DNA of 56,648 nucleotides from an uncultured Akkermansia sp. (GCA_947588645.1 CANPYO010000005.1:1-56648); one strand, 5' to 3'. Shown: positions 23,991 through 33,604, counted from the first letter of the stretch. Translations and numbers: made by a program. The notes: generated by a model not told the origin, from the letters alone.

Positions 23991-26900
23991 TTAGCGACTT
24001 TCCCTGAGGTAGGGAGCAGAGATTTTATAGACGGCGGGAAGCACAAGGAGGTTGAGGATGGTGGCGCTGATGAGACCTCCGAGTTGGACGACGGCGAGAG
24101 GAGCGAGAAGTTCACCCCCGGGTTGGTTCCCTGCAAAGACGAGGGGTAGAAGGCCGAGAATGGTAGTGAGGGATGTCATCATGATAGGTACCACTCGTTC
24201 AAGGGAGCCGATGCGGATAGCTGTCTCAGCGGCATTGCCCTCTCTTTCCAGCGAGCGGTAGCGATTCAGCAAAATGAGTCCGGAGCGGATGGCAAAGCCG
24301 ATCACCGTCACAAAACCGACGAGGGAGCTCACGGAGAGGATGGGTGGGATGTAGGTGGAACCTTGCAAAAGCGATGAGAGGGTATCCGGCGAGGCGAAAA
24401 ATACCGCTGCAATGCCGCCCACGAGACAAAGTGGAATGTTGATGAGGGTGATGAGAGCGCGTTTCATGCCGCCCAATGAACCGGCCAGCAGCATCACGAT
24501 GAGCACGCAGACGATGCCTCCGACGATGAGCAGACGCATCTGGGCTTGCTCTCGGCTTTTGATCGTGCCGGAGTAATCCACACTGCAACCGAGTTCATGC
24601 ATGGCGGGTTCAAGCTTTTCTCGGCAGGCACGCGCGAGATCGCCCGTGTTGGAGTTTGGGGAGGGGTTGCAAGAGATCATTGCCTTTCGCAGGGAATTAT
24701 CGCGCAGAATGAGGTTGGTGACTTCCTCGCGGTACACTTGCGCAGCATCGCCGAGACGAAGGGCACGTCCGCCGGGGGCGACGAGTTGCAGATTGCGGAT
24801 GTCATCCACACTGCGGCGTAGAGCGGGGTCAAGGCGCAACACGACATTCCAGTGGTCGAGATTGCGGGTGATAGAGCCGACGACGAGCCCGTTCAGAGCA
24901 GCAGAAACTTGTTGTGCGGCATTGTCCATGGAGAGGCCATAGGCGGCGAGCGCTTCACGATTGTAATTGATGCGGACGGAGTCCACGAGTACTTCGCGAT
25001 TAGCGCGCGCATCCGCTACCTCCGGCATGGAAGAAAGAATCTGTGCGGCGCGTTCAGCCGCCTTGCGGATTTGCTCCAGTTCAGTGCCGTAGATATTGAT
25101 GGCTATTTCGGAGTTTGAGCCCGAGAGAGCCGAGCTGATGCGATGGGCAAGAGGATAGCCAATCATACCGCCGGCGCCTGGGATACTGTGAATCACGCGG
25201 CGGATATCCTTTTGCAGTGCCTCTTGGTCTCGGGAGAGATCCACGCGCACCAACAGCTCAGAGGAGCTCACAGGCTCGGCATGTTCATCGTTCTCCGCGC
25301 GTCCCGTTCGCTGTGCCACGCTTTTGACACCGGGGATTTTCCCCAGCTCAATCATCACGCGGTCAGAGATTCGTTGCGTTTCCGCCAGCGAGGTGCCCGG
25401 CGCGGTATTCACGAACACCGTGTAGCAGTCCTCATTGAAGGGGGGCAGGAAACTTGTGCCGAAGGTGGAGGCAAGCCATAGAGCGGCAATGGTCAACAAC
25501 ATGAGGCAACCGACGACGGTGCGGGGAAAGCGCAAGCAAAACTCGAGGACAGGCCGGTAGAAACGTTTCATGAGCTGCACAGTTTGAGATTCCCCGCCTT
25601 TTTGAGACGAAGGCTTAAACCAAAGTGTACAGAGAGCGGGAACGAGAGTAAGCGCCACCAGAAGGGAAATTGCCATTGCCAGCATATACGAAATGCCGAG
25701 AGGTCGGTAAAATTGTCCCTCAAGTCCGCTCAGGAAAAGAAGGGGGGCGAACACAAGCAGGATGATGACGGAGGAATAGGTAATGGAATTAATGATTTCC
25801 CGCTTGCTTCGCATCAGAACCTCAAAGCGCGATTTCTGCTCTTCGGGGGGCAAGGCAGCATTCGCATTCAGACTTCGCCACGCGATTTCCACGAAAATAA
25901 TGGCGTTGTCTACCACATCGCCTACTGCCACGGCCAGGCCGCCGAGCGTCATGATATTGACCGCCAGGTCGAATACGGGGAAGCATGCCATGCCAAGCAG
26001 TACAGACAGGGGCATGGTGAGCAGAGTGATGATCGCCGTGCGAAAATTGAGCAGGGTAAGCAGAATGACCAGCATGACTACCCCGGCTGCAATGAGAAGC
26101 GTACGCTTCCCGTTCTCCATGGAAAGTGTGATGAAATCCGCTTGTCGGTACGCATCCGCGTGCAGTTGCATGTTCTTTGGCAGCTCGCTCTTTCGAAATT
26201 GCTCCAGCGTTGCTTCCAATTCCTCAGTGAGTTTGAGTGTGTTGGCTCCCGGCGCTTTTTGGATGGAGAGGATGACGGCCTGCTGCCCATTGAACCCGGC
26301 ATTGCCGCGGCGCGGGGCTCCTTCGACCACAACCTTGGCAACGTCCTCCACGCGCAGTGTGCTGTCTGCGCGTCCCGGGATGGGAGTGCGCGCCAGGTGA
26401 TTCGGCGTCATGGTTCGCGAGTCCTGTTGCACCGGAAGTTCCTGCCCCGAGACATCTTCCAGATATCCTGCCGGGGCTGTGCTGCCGGCGGATTCCAGAG
26501 CATTGCGCAAATCATTGAGCATTGTGCCCGACTGTCGCATCCTCTCGGGGTCATAAAGAACTTGGAACTCCGGAAGACGTCCTCCCAGCACCGTAACTTG
26601 TCCCACCCCCGGAACGGCGAGCAGGCGATTGCGCAAGCGGTACTCTGCAACGCGCCGCATCTCCAATGCATCTGCATCCCCGGTGATGGCGATGAGCATG
26701 ATTTCCCCGGTCACGGAGACGATCGGAGCGATTTCTGTCTCTGCCTGGGGAGGAAGGGAGCTTCGTACCACGGCAAGCCGCTCAGAGACGATCTGTCGCG
26801 CGCGGTACACATCTGTGTTCCAGTCAAAGTCCACCCAAACGAAAGAAAGTCCCGCGCCGGAGGAAGAACGAACTTCTTTCACACCCGTAGTGCCGCGTAA

Positions 26901-27113
26901 GGCAGATTCCAGCGGGATAGAAATGTACTGCTCCACTTCCTCCGCGCTCAAGCCTCCGGCCTCCGTTTGAATCGTGACGCGTGGAACCTTCAACTCCGGA
27001 AATACATCCACGGGAAGCCGCCACACAACTAGCGCGCTACATACGGCCAGAACGAGAGCCAGTAGAATGACTGTGAACCTATTGCGTAGGCAGAAAGAGA
27101 CGAGGAAGTTCAT
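23991..27113 (-). CDS. RND efflux permease, CzcA/CusA-like
   Basis: The 1040-residue product is a full-length RND pump with 12 predicted transmembrane helices and two large periplasmic loops. The N-terminus (FCLRNRFTVILLALVLAVCSALVVWRLPVDVFPELKVPRVTIQTEAGGLSAEEVEQYISIPLE) and the TM4 segment GGLAVAVGDVVDNAIIFVE are most like the heavy-metal/HME branch. RND pumps exchange protons for substrate and span the envelope with an adaptor and a TolC-type duct, both encoded just upstream. Substrate specificity (Cu, Ag, Zn, Co or small molecules) cannot be read from the sequence. The start lies 3 nt after the adaptor stop. Confidence 0.93.
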   Translation of the reverse strand: MNFLVSFCLRNRFTVILLALVLAVCSALVVWRLPVDVFPELKVPRVTIQTEAGGLSAEEVEQYISIPLESALRGTTGVKEVRSSSGAGLSFVWVDFDWNTDVYRARQIVSERLAVVRSSLPPQAETEIAPIVSVTGEIMLIAITGDADALEMRRVAEYRLRNRLLAVPGVGQVTVLGGRLPEFQVLYDPERMRQSGTMLNDLRNALESAGSTAPAGYLEDVSGQELPVQQDSRTMTPNHLARTPIPGRADSTLRVEDVAKVVVEGAPRRGNAGFNGQQAVILSIQKAPGANTLKLTEELEATLEQFRKSELPKNMQLHADAYRQADFITLSMENGKRTLLIAAGVVMLVILLTLLNFRTAIITLLTMPLSVLLGMACFPVFDLAVNIMTLGGLAVAVGDVVDNAIIFVEIAWRSLNANAALPPEEQKSRFEVLMRSKREIINSITYSSVIILLVFAPLLFLSGLEGQFYRPLGISYMLAMAISLLVALTLVPALCTLWFKPSSQKGGESQTVQLMKRFYRPVLEFCLRFPRTVVGCLMLLTIAALWLASTFGTSFLPPFNEDCYTVFVNTAPGTSLAETQRISDRVMIELGKIPGVKSVAQRTGRAENDEHAEPVSSSELLVRVDLSRDQEALQKDIRRVIHSIPGAGGMIGYPLAHRISSALSGSNSEIAINIYGTELEQIRKAAERAAQILSSMPEVADARANREVLVDSVRINYNREALAAYGLSMDNAAQQVSAALNGLVVGSITRNLDHWNVVLRLDPALRRSVDDIRNLQLVAPGGRALRLGDAAQVYREEVTNLILRDNSLRKAMISCNPSPNSNTGDLARACREKLEPAMHELGCSVDYSGTIKSREQAQMRLLIVGGIVCVLIVMLLAGSLGGMKRALITLINIPLCLVGGIAAVFFASPDTLSSLLQGSTYIPPILSVSSLVGFVTVIGFAIRSGLILLNRYRSLEREGNAAETAIRIGSLERVVPIMMTSLTTILGLLPLVFAGNQPGGELLAPLAVVQLGGLISATILNLLVLPAVYKISAPYLRESR

Positions 27114-27116
27114 GGC

Positions 27117-28409
27117 TCAATGCTCGTGTTCGTGCTCATGATCCTCCTCGGATCCACCCTCTTCGTGTTCATCGTGCTCATCTGCTTCGTGGAATTTTCC
27201 ATCGGCGTGGAAGTGCCCCACCTTTTTGGGCTCCGTCGCTGAGGGGATGCTGTACTTAAGCTCATAGCCGCCCTTGACGACGATTTTCTGCCCCGGCTTC
27301 AGACCTGCGACGGAAACCATCCCGGCGTGACTTTCCCCGGCGTGCACCTTCACCATAGCGTATTTCCCCTCTTTCAATTCAAGGAAAACGACATCATCTG
27401 TCCCCACGCGTACGATGGCAGATTCCGGGATACTCACCATGCCCGGTTCTGCAGGAGAGTTGTACAGATCAATGCGGCAGAGTTGCCCGGCGCGTGCTTC
27501 CTGCGGCAAAGCGGACGGCGTGAAGTAGAGGCTTCTCGTTTGGGTGTCGGCATTCACCTGGTCGGAGAGTCGCCACGTGCCCGTGAGCTGTACATTCTCG
27601 CGCCCTATGGGCAAAAAGGCGTGTACCTCCGCGATGCGCGGGGTGTCGGCGGCGTAGAGGGAACCGACAATTTCCATGGCGGCAGGATCACTCATGGTGA
27701 TGACCGACGCCCCCTGTTCTCCCCAGCTATTCTGGGTGGCAGCAATGTCGTTGACAATGCCGTCGGTTTGCGCCCGGATGAGGAGGACGGGGAGTCCGTT
27801 CTCCGTGGTTTGTTCGGCATCCGGAGCGAGGGAGCGAAGGCGCGTTTGTGCGATGGAGAGTTCGCGTTCCGCCCGGGCTGTTTCCGCTAACTTAAAAGAG
27901 AATTGTGCTTCCAATTCGCTGTTTTTCGCACCGACTTCAGAAAGTTTCAAAGTACGCTCCCTCAGGGCAGAAAGTTCCATTTTGCAGCGTTTTAGATCGG
28001 CTTCCGCACTCTCTACTGCTGCCGCTTGATCCGCGTAGATCGGTGAAGTAAGCTTGTAGAGCACATCTCCCTTCTTCACAGCTTGTGCACTCTTCACCAA
28101 GAGGTGAATTTTGCCGCTGCACGGAAGGGAATATGTCTGCATAGCATGCGCCGGCGCCGTGAGATAGCCGTAGAGCGAGCGCGAGAGGGAAAGTGTCGTT
28201 TCCGGGATTGTCTCCACCTGCAGGTTCACAATGTAGCGGGAGTACGAATCCACTTCGACTACTTTTGCCTCGGCGGTATGGTCGTGCCCGCTTGGGGCGG
28301 GATCTTGCCCGTGGAGAATCGGTGTGGCCAGTACAAGGTAAGAGCACAGCAGAGGAAGGCAACCGTGGGCTGTCTTCATCAGAGAAGATGTGAAGATGAG
28401 GTTACTCAT
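27117..28409 (-). CDS. RND periplasmic adaptor (CzcB-like) with His/Asp/Glu-rich tail
   Basis: The 430-residue membrane-fusion protein has an N-terminal signal segment (about residues 13-32), barrel-sandwich and hairpin domains (coiled coil about 130-200) and a beta-barrel. It ends with an HFHADGKFHEADEHDEHEE-type tail rich in His and acid residues. Such tails bind divalent metals in CzcB-like adaptors, so they favour a metal-efflux role for the operon. A second His-containing stretch follows the signal (PAPSGHDHTAEAKV). The gene sits between the TolC-like and RND genes, with gaps of 37 and 3 nt. Confidence 0.92.
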   Translation of the reverse strand: MSNLIFTSSLMKTAHGCLPLLCSYLVLATPILHGQDPAPSGHDHTAEAKVVEVDSYSRYIVNLQVETIPETTLSLSRSLYGYLTAPAHAMQTYSLPCSGKIHLLVKSAQAVKKGDVLYKLTSPIYADQAAAVESAEADLKRCKMELSALRERTLKLSEVGAKNSELEAQFSFKLAETARAERELSIAQTRLRSLAPDAEQTTENGLPVLLIRAQTDGIVNDIAATQNSWGEQGASVITMSDPAAMEIVGSLYAADTPRIAEVHAFLPIGRENVQLTGTWRLSDQVNADTQTRSLYFTPSALPQEARAGQLCRIDLYNSPAEPGMVSIPESAIVRVGTDDVVFLELKEGKYAMVKVHAGESHAGMVSVAGLKPGQKIVVKGGYELKYSIPSATEPKKVGHFHADGKFHEADEHDEHEEGGSEEDHEHEHEH

Positions 28410-28446
28410 TTTTATGCGTCGTTATGCCGGGTTCCCACGTGGCGAG

Positions 28447-29781
28447 TTATGTTTTAGAGGGCAAATTCCCGCTTTCATGGTTTAGAGGTACGGGTGACTG
28501 CACCCAAGGAGAGCCAATGCGGAGGAAAAACAGGGCGGTACGCACTTCCAGCAGCTGAGCAAGACAATCCAGGTAAGCGAGCCGGCTCATGTAGGTCTCA
28601 TGTCGCGTGGCAGCCAGAACGGTCAGGGCAACTTCCCCGAGTGTGTATAATTTTTCCTGGTTTTCCGCACTCCGCTGCAAGCTCAACAAACGTGCATACA
28701 CAGCGCGGCAATGCTCGGTGAGCAGCTTTTGCCGCGCAGTGAGAGCATGCGCTTCCTGCAGCAATTCGTGCCACTGCCGAACGGCGCTTACTGCGGCCAA
28801 TTGGCGTCCACCGGCCGCACGAGCAACCGCTTCGCGGTTTCTGTTCCAGAGAGGCAGGGTAAAACCAACCGATAAAGTGAGCTTTTTGTCTCCGTCTTCC
28901 CTCGCGTACCCCGGAGAAATCTCGAGATTGGGGTATTGCTTTCGGATTTCCATGCGCAGTTCCTCTTCAGTCGCTTTGTGCGCCACAAGAGCCGCGCAGA
29001 TGCGTGGATGCCGCAGCAGTTCATCTTCACTCGGCGTCGGCATGGGTTCGGGCGGAGTGGCGGGCAGTTCGCCTCCAATTTCGATTTCGCCAACGGCCGG
29101 GTGCAGCCCCAGCATAGAAATGAGTTCCAAATGTCGTTGCTGATGATTCGTTTCCTCCTCCTGCCGTTCTTTGACAACAGAGATAGAGCGCTGCTCCGCC
29201 TCATAGAGATCAGCGGGGGAAATCTCTCCCATCTCCTGCAAGCGCTTGAGGCTCTCCAATTCCGTTGCCACCATTTTCTCTCTCTGCCGCATGATAGCCA
29301 GTTTGGCATGCGCGGTTCGGATGAGATTCGCCAAGGTGTCAAGGCGCACGAGGTAGTCCTGCTCCATGGCGCTGAGTTCCTGCAAATCTTTGATGCTATA
29401 CAGCTCTGCCACCCGTTTGGCAAGCCGCGGCACGCCTGTCACAGGCAGACTAAGCGTTGGAGAGAGGGAGAAGTTGTACAGGCGCTCGGTGATGTCTCTC
29501 TCGCCACCCAACTCGAAACTCGGATCTTCCCACAATCCCGCATAGCGTGCCGCCTTCCGTTTGTTTAACCAGCCGAGCCTTGCTTCCGTCAGTTGCGGGT
29601 TGAAAAGCAGTCCAATGAGTCGCATACGCTGCTGACCGAGCACACTCCCCGTCGGCAATACCTCCTTCGAAATCGTCAGCCACTGCTCCGTATCTCGCCG
29701 GAGGTCTATCGTTTGCGGTCGGTACGCCACACAACTGCCGATCGCCAGAGCGGTCAGGAGGACGAAGATTCTCTTCTTCAT
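28447..29781 (-). CDS. TolC/CzcC-family outer-membrane efflux protein
   Basis: The protein is about 444 residues from Met at 29781 (KKRIFVLLTALAIGSC, a lipoprotein-like signal with Cys near residue 17). An in-frame ATG 15 nt upstream is less likely because it delays the signal sequence. Two long helical repeats of the outer-membrane efflux family are visible (about 130-240 and 330-430; AHAKLAIMRQREKMVATELESLKRL and its counterpart). It forms the outer-membrane channel for the RND pump. It is the first gene of the three-gene operon. Confidence 0.9.
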   Translation of the reverse strand: MKKRIFVLLTALAIGSCVAYRPQTIDLRRDTEQWLTISKEVLPTGSVLGQQRMRLIGLLFNPQLTEARLGWLNKRKAARYAGLWEDPSFELGGERDITERLYNFSLSPTLSLPVTGVPRLAKRVAELYSIKDLQELSAMEQDYLVRLDTLANLIRTAHAKLAIMRQREKMVATELESLKRLQEMGEISPADLYEAEQRSISVVKERQEEETNHQQRHLELISMLGLHPAVGEIEIGGELPATPPEPMPTPSEDELLRHPRICAALVAHKATEEELRMEIRKQYPNLEISPGYAREDGDKKLTLSVGFTLPLWNRNREAVARAAGGRQLAAVSAVRQWHELLQEAHALTARQKLLTEHCRAVYARLLSLQRSAENQEKLYTLGEVALTVLAATRHETYMSRLAYLDCLAQLLEVRTALFFLRIGSPWVQSPVPLNHESGNLPSKT

Positions 29782-29814
29782 GTTGCCTGCTTCCATGCGT
29801 ACTCTATCTTGGTC

Positions 29815-29842
29815 ACTATACCCTTTGTCATTACCAACTCAA
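29815..29842 (-). promoter_or_regulatory. Candidate promoter of the RND efflux operon
   Basis: On the minus strand TTGAGT (29837-29842), a 16-nt spacer and TATAGT (29815-29820) lie about 33 nt upstream of the chosen start. No metal-regulator gene or clear operator palindrome is seen nearby. Confidence 0.45.
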
Positions 29843-29867
29843 GGTGAAAGTACGTCTTACCCACAGG

Positions 29868-30041
29868 ACAAACGCATTTGAGAGAAGGTAATCATCAGAG
29901 ACAACAATCTTATTGACTGATACCGTCGTTGATACATATCAAAATTCATGACAACAGCCGTCATCATGATGACGGCTCTAAAGGAATCTCTGCATACGTC
30001 AATGATCCGAAAAATCTGCGCAACGCGTACATTATTAATAA
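29868..30041 (-). repeat. Family E element, inverted copy
   Basis: The minus strand matches the 23575 and 23795 cores, including ttattaataatgt, the GCGTTGCGCAGATTTTTCGGATCA segment, and ctcaaatgcgtttg at the far end. The central palindrome is perfect here, with the 11-nt arm AGCCGTCATCA followed by its complement. The other copies have an imperfect arm. Confidence 0.85.
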
Positions 30042-30193
30042 ATCGTACCTAGGCGCCGCCAGGCGCCCCGCCCCCGCCGCTTTCTAACCACGCCCGTACA
30101 CGGCTTTCAAATTCCGCGTCGCTCTTGCTCGGCAACTCCGCGCGTAACGCGCTGGCATCCAAATCGTCCATCGTCCATCGTACCTCGTACATA
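30042..30193. repeat. Family B repeat upstream of the MATE gene
   Basis: The block contains 'cgtacctaGGCGCCGCCAGGCGCC', 'gccgctttctaaccacgcccg.acacggctttcaaattccgcgtcgct' and short 'atcgtccatcgtacctcgtacatagg' heptamer-like repeats. No gene is seen. Confidence 0.65.
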
Positions 30194-30221
30194 GGCAACC
30201 GCATTTTCTAATGCGGTTGCC
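30194..30221. repeat. 28-bp palindrome with compensatory changes, upstream of MATE promoter
   Basis: GGCAACCGCATT-N4-AATGCGGTTGCC differs from the common form at two stem positions, and both are compensated on the opposite arm. It lies 19 nt upstream of the MATE -35 box. Confidence 0.87.
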
Positions 30222-30240
30222 TTGCGTTTGCTCCTGTCCA

Positions 30241-30269
30241 TTGACAAAGGAGGTGGGTGCGAGTAGAAT
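30241..30269 (+). promoter_or_regulatory. MATE transporter promoter
   Basis: A consensus TTGACA (30241-30246), a 17-nt spacer and TAGAAT (30264-30269) form a strong promoter. The AGGAGGT inside the spacer looks like a ribosome binding site but would not be transcribed. Confidence 0.72.
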
Positions 30270-30284
30270 GGAGTGCGGTTCGCG

Positions 30285-31691
30285 ATGGCAAAAGATGCAA
30301 AGCTTGAGGAATTGGAGAGGCGCAGCATGGGTTCGCTGTTGCTCAGTTACTCTCTGCCTGCAATTGTAGGAATGGTGGCAACCTCGATGTATAACATTGT
30401 GGATGCCATTTACGTGGGACAGTGGTGCGGAGCATTGGCGATAGCTGGCATGGCGCTAGTGTTTCCTGTGATGAACTTGACGGTGGCAGTGGGAACGCTG
30501 GTGGGGCTTGGCAGTGCAGCTTCAGCATCCATTGCGCTGGGACAGGGAAAGTTTGACCGCGCTCACCGGGTGTTGGGGCATTGTGTCATGCTCAGCACTC
30601 TGTTGGGAGTCACAGTGGGGTGGCTGCCGATTCCTTGGCTGCGGGAGATATTGATGGTCTTTGGTGCAGAGGGACGAGCGTTGGAACCGGCTTACGATTT
30701 CATGTTAATCATCATGTGGGGGTTCCCGGTGAGCAGTACCTTCATGAATCTCAATCATCTGATGCGCGCCAGCGGTTATCCGCGCAAAGCGATGGTGAGC
30801 CTCATCATCTCAATGGTGGTCAATGTGGCAGTGGCGCCCATATTGATTTGCTGGTGGGATTGGGGCATGACGGGAGCGGCTCTGGCCACAATTGTAGCTC
30901 AGGCAGTAGGAATGATTTGGGTGTTGAGGCATTTTGCAGGAGCAGGGCATGTGCTGCATTTTCGCCGTGGCATATACGCTCTTCAGGCGCGGTTGGTGCG
31001 CCGAATCTGCACGGTGGGGTTGCCACCTTGTTTGCTCAATATTGTGGGCTGCGTGGTGGTGATGTTCTTTAACCAGCGCTTCCTGCAATTTGACGGCGAG
31101 ATGGGTGTGGGAGCCTATGGCGTGGTGAACCGCGTTCTCTTTCTCTTCGTCATGGTTGTTCTTGGTATCACTCAAGGCTTGCAACCCATTGCCGGGTACA
31201 ATCTGGGTATTGGCAACTATTGCCGCGTGCGCCGGGTGCTTTTTCTGGCTATCTGCTGGGCTACGGTTATCACTTTTTTGGGCGCGGCGACCATGGAGAT
31301 ATTTGCGGAACAGGTGGTGCGACTCTTTGTGAGCGCCGAAGATGGGGATTCTGTGCGTCTCATTGAACTCGCAACATTGGGCACGCGTCTCATGGGCATT
31401 TGCTTCGTTTTTGTGGGTTCGCAAATCGTCATTGGCAATTTTTTCCAAGCTATCGGACGTCCGGTGATGAGTATTTTCCTGAATCTTACACGTCAGTTGA
31501 TCTTCCTGATACCGGCGCTTTGGTTGTTGCCGCAATGGTTGGGGGAGCCGGGAGTGTGGCTCTCTCAAACAACGGCAGATTTCCTTTCAGCTTTCCTTGG
31601 TTTTGCCGTGCTGCTTACCTTCTTGCATCGCGTCTTCCCGCGCTACAATGCCACGCTGGATGTCTCAGCTGATGAGTCTCTTAACAATTAA
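30285..31691 (+). CDS. MATE-family efflux transporter
   Basis: The protein is about 468 residues with 12 predicted transmembrane helices in two repeats. It has the family-typical SLPAIVGMVATSMYNIVDAIYVGQ start of TM1, LVGLGSAASASIALGQGKFDRA, and MRASGYPRKAM. MATE proteins export cationic drugs and metabolites in exchange for Na+ or H+. I chose the ATG at 30285 over the GTG at 30273 because the GTG lies only 3 nt from the -10 box. It is followed after 9 nt by rdgB, probably in one transcript. Confidence 0.92.
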   Translation: MAKDAKLEELERRSMGSLLLSYSLPAIVGMVATSMYNIVDAIYVGQWCGALAIAGMALVFPVMNLTVAVGTLVGLGSAASASIALGQGKFDRAHRVLGHCVMLSTLLGVTVGWLPIPWLREILMVFGAEGRALEPAYDFMLIIMWGFPVSSTFMNLNHLMRASGYPRKAMVSLIISMVVNVAVAPILICWWDWGMTGAALATIVAQAVGMIWVLRHFAGAGHVLHFRRGIYALQARLVRRICTVGLPPCLLNIVGCVVVMFFNQRFLQFDGEMGVGAYGVVNRVLFLFVMVVLGITQGLQPIAGYNLGIGNYCRVRRVLFLAICWATVITFLGAATMEIFAEQVVRLFVSAEDGDSVRLIELATLGTRLMGICFVFVGSQIVIGNFFQAIGRPVMSIFLNLTRQLIFLIPALWLLPQWLGEPGVWLSQTTADFLSAFLGFAVLLTFLHRVFPRYNATLDVSADESLNN

Positions 31692-31700
31692 TCGCAAACA

Positions 31701-32357
31701 ATGATTTCTGAATTGATAATAGCCACTCGTAACACCCACAAAGCCCAGGAAATTACCGCCATGTTGCCCGCGTGCCGTGTCCGCACTCTGGCGGATTTCC
31801 CGGATCTGCCGGAGGTGGAGGAAAATGGGCATTCCTTCGCCGAGAATGCTGCTCTCAAAGCACAGCAGATTTCTGCTCGCGTCGACGGAACAGTGCTGGC
31901 GGATGACTCCGGGTTGTGTGTGGAGGCGCTTTCCGGGATGCCCGGTGTTCTCTCCGCTCGCTATGCCGGGGAACACGGGAACGATGATGCGAACAACCGC
32001 AAGTTGCTTGCTGAGTTGGCGGTACTGCCGGTGCTGGCCCCCTTCCGCGCTAAATTTGTCTGTGCCATGTGCCTGGCGAGAAGCGGGCAGGTGCTTGCCA
32101 ATTTCACAGGTTGCCTGTCGGGGCGCATTACGCTCTCTCCACGGGGAGCCAACGGTTTCGGCTATGACCCCCTATTCGTGCCGGACGGTTTTTCTTGTAC
32201 GCTCGCCGAACTCCCTGCCGAGCAGAAAAATGCTATCTCTCATCGCTTCAAGGCGCTGAACCAGGTGGTTGATTACCTTGATGCAGCCGGCGGTATTCTG
32301 CCTGCGCCGCAAGATCCACGCGCGACCGCGGGAGCTTCTCAAAGGCGTCAATCGTAA
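31701..32357 (+). CDS. rdgB: RdgB/HAM1 non-canonical purine NTP pyrophosphatase
   Basis: This enzyme hydrolyses dITP, ITP and XTP to monophosphates, which keeps deaminated purines out of DNA and RNA. The 218-residue product shows the N-terminal IIATRNTHKAQEI (phosphate-binding), the ENAALKA and LADDSGLCVEAL segments with metal-binding acids, GVLSARYAG, and the late GANGFGYDPLFVP and SHRFKAL motifs. It lies 9 nt after the MATE gene. The C-terminus has about 18 extra residues (DPRATAGASQRRQS), which run into repeat-like sequence and may be non-conserved. Confidence 0.95.
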   Translation: MISELIIATRNTHKAQEITAMLPACRVRTLADFPDLPEVEENGHSFAENAALKAQQISARVDGTVLADDSGLCVEALSGMPGVLSARYAGEHGNDDANNRKLLAELAVLPVLAPFRAKFVCAMCLARSGQVLANFTGCLSGRITLSPRGANGFGYDPLFVPDGFSCTLAELPAEQKNAISHRFKALNQVVDYLDAAGGILPAPQDPRATAGASQRRQS

Positions 32358-32463
32358 ATTGGTAAACGCCTTTCCTGATGCGTCCGCCACGCGGTTTCCC
32401 TTGTTTTTTAATTTGTTTTTTTGAAATATTTGCAAAAAATTGCCACGAAGACGAAAAAAAGAC
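32358..32463. other. Gap before the ribosomal operon promoter
   Basis: The gap contains a degraded form of the 28-bp hairpin (near 32362-32392, taaacgcctttcctgatgcgt) and an A/T-rich stretch. An open frame at 32421-32627 spans the promoter and leader and is not credible as a gene. Confidence 0.4.
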
Positions 32464-32491
32464 TTGCCAAGCAGGCAGAAAATGGTAAACT
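32464..32491 (+). promoter_or_regulatory. Candidate promoter of the str-S10 operon
   Basis: TTGCCA (32464-32469), a 16-nt spacer and TAAACT (32486-32491) follow an A-rich tract (gaagacgaaaaaaaga) that may act as an UP element. The predicted leader before rpsL is about 137 nt (32498-32635). It contains GC-rich inverted stretches (gccgccggaaaaacggc), which makes it a possible site of ribosomal-protein feedback. This is unlike most other promoters here, which leave almost no leader. Confidence 0.5.
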
Positions 32492-32635
32492 TGGGCTCCC
32501 CTTAGGGCGCATCAGCATTGCGGAAAACGAGGGGACTATCGGGCAAGCCGCCGGAAAAACGGCCAGTTTCTCTCGAAGGAGTGAAAGTCGGAGTATTGAC
32601 GGCATAGCCTGGAAAACAATCAACTAGCAGGAAAC

Positions 32636-33037
32636 ATGCCGACCATCAATCAGCTCGTCCGCAAGGGACGCACCGTACCGGAAGAGAAGTCGAAGTCACG
32701 CGCTCTTCACAGCTGTCCGCAGCGTCGCGGGGTTTGTCTTCGAGTGATGACCCGTACGCCGAAGAAACCGAATTCCGCCTTGCGTAAAGTGGCCAAGGTG
32801 AGATTGACCAATGGGGAAGAAGTCATCGCCTACATCGGCGGCGAGGGACATAACTTGCAAGAGCACTCCATTGTGCTGGTGCGTGGTGGCCGTGTGAAGG
32901 ACTTGCCGGGTGTGCGTTACCACATTGTTCGTGGGGCATTGGATTGTCTGGGCGTAGAGAAACGCCGCCGCGGTCGCTCGAAGTACGGTGCGAAGCGACC
33001 CAAAGAAGGTGCAGCAGCCCCCGCTAAGAAGAAGTAA
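32636..33037 (+). CDS. rpsL: 30S ribosomal protein S12
   Basis: S12 sits at the decoding centre of the small subunit. The 133-residue product begins [11 protein letters not shown] and contains [19 protein letters not shown] and [19 protein letters not shown]. The two lysines changed in streptomycin-resistant mutants are unchanged. A short basic tail ([11 protein letters not shown]) extends it. A weak AGGA lies 5 nt before the start. It is the first gene of the operon. Confidence 0.99.
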   Translation: MPTINQLVRKGRTVPEEKSKSRALHSCPQRRGVCLRVMTRTPKKPNSALRKVAKVRLTNGEEVIAYIGGEGHNLQEHSIVLVRGGRVKDLPGVRYHIVRGALDCLGVEKRRRGRSKYGAKRPKEGAAAPAKKK

Positions 33038-33065
33038 GTTTTAACCCTAAACACAATATTGAGCT

Positions 33066-33539
33066 ATGGCACGTCGCAAACGCGTCTATAAGAAGATGGA
33101 GCACCACGATTCGCGGTACGATTCCGCGCTGGTGGGGCGGTTTATCGGCAAGGTGATGCTTTCCGGCAAGCGTTCGCTGGCAGAGCGCATCGTGTACAAG
33201 GCGATTGACATCGCTAACGAGGGCACGGAGATGGTGAGCCCTCTGGAGGTATTGACCCGTGCTGTTGAGAATGCCAAGCCGCGCGTAGAGGTGAAGAGCC
33301 GCCGCGTGGGTGGCGCTACCTACCAGGTGCCGTTGGAAGTAGCCCCGGAACGCTCTGAGGCTCTGGCAATGCGCTGGATTATCGGCTATGCGCGTAATCG
33401 CAAGGGCGTGCCCATGGCAAAGGCTCTGGCCAATGAAATCAAGGAAGCAGCCGCCAACCAAGGAGCCGCCGTGCGTAAGCGCGATGATGTGCATAAAATG
33501 GCCCAGGCTAACCGCGCCTTTGCTCACTTCCGCTGGTAA
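33066..33539 (+). CDS. rpsG: 30S ribosomal protein S7
   Basis: S7 starts assembly of the 30S head and contacts the E site. The 157-residue product begins ARRKRVYKK and contains VENAKPRVEVKSRRVGGATYQVPLEV and the RKRDDVHKMAQANRAFAHFRW end, all typical. It follows rpsL after 28 nt. No Shine-Dalgarno sequence is seen upstream. Confidence 0.99.
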   Translation: MARRKRVYKKMEHHDSRYDSALVGRFIGKVMLSGKRSLAERIVYKAIDIANEGTEMVSPLEVLTRAVENAKPRVEVKSRRVGGATYQVPLEVAPERSEALAMRWIIGYARNRKGVPMAKALANEIKEAAANQGAAVRKRDDVHKMAQANRAFAHFRW

Positions 33540-33604
33540 TGCCGACGGAAGCTTTTTTTGCTCTCAAACCGAACGAATAAAAATCAACCCCCTCAAAATC
33601 AAAA

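Noticed and set aside
25584..26900. 438-codon plus-strand open frame
   Set aside because: It lies opposite the RND permease gene and has shadow-like composition.
30247..30253. AGGAGGT as a ribosome binding site for the MATE gene
   Set aside because: It lies inside the spacer of a consensus TTGACA-17-TAGAAT promoter, so it should not be in the mRNA, and it is too far from the start codon.
32421..32627. 68-codon open frame before rpsL
   Set aside because: It covers the predicted promoter and leader of the ribosomal operon and has no family features.
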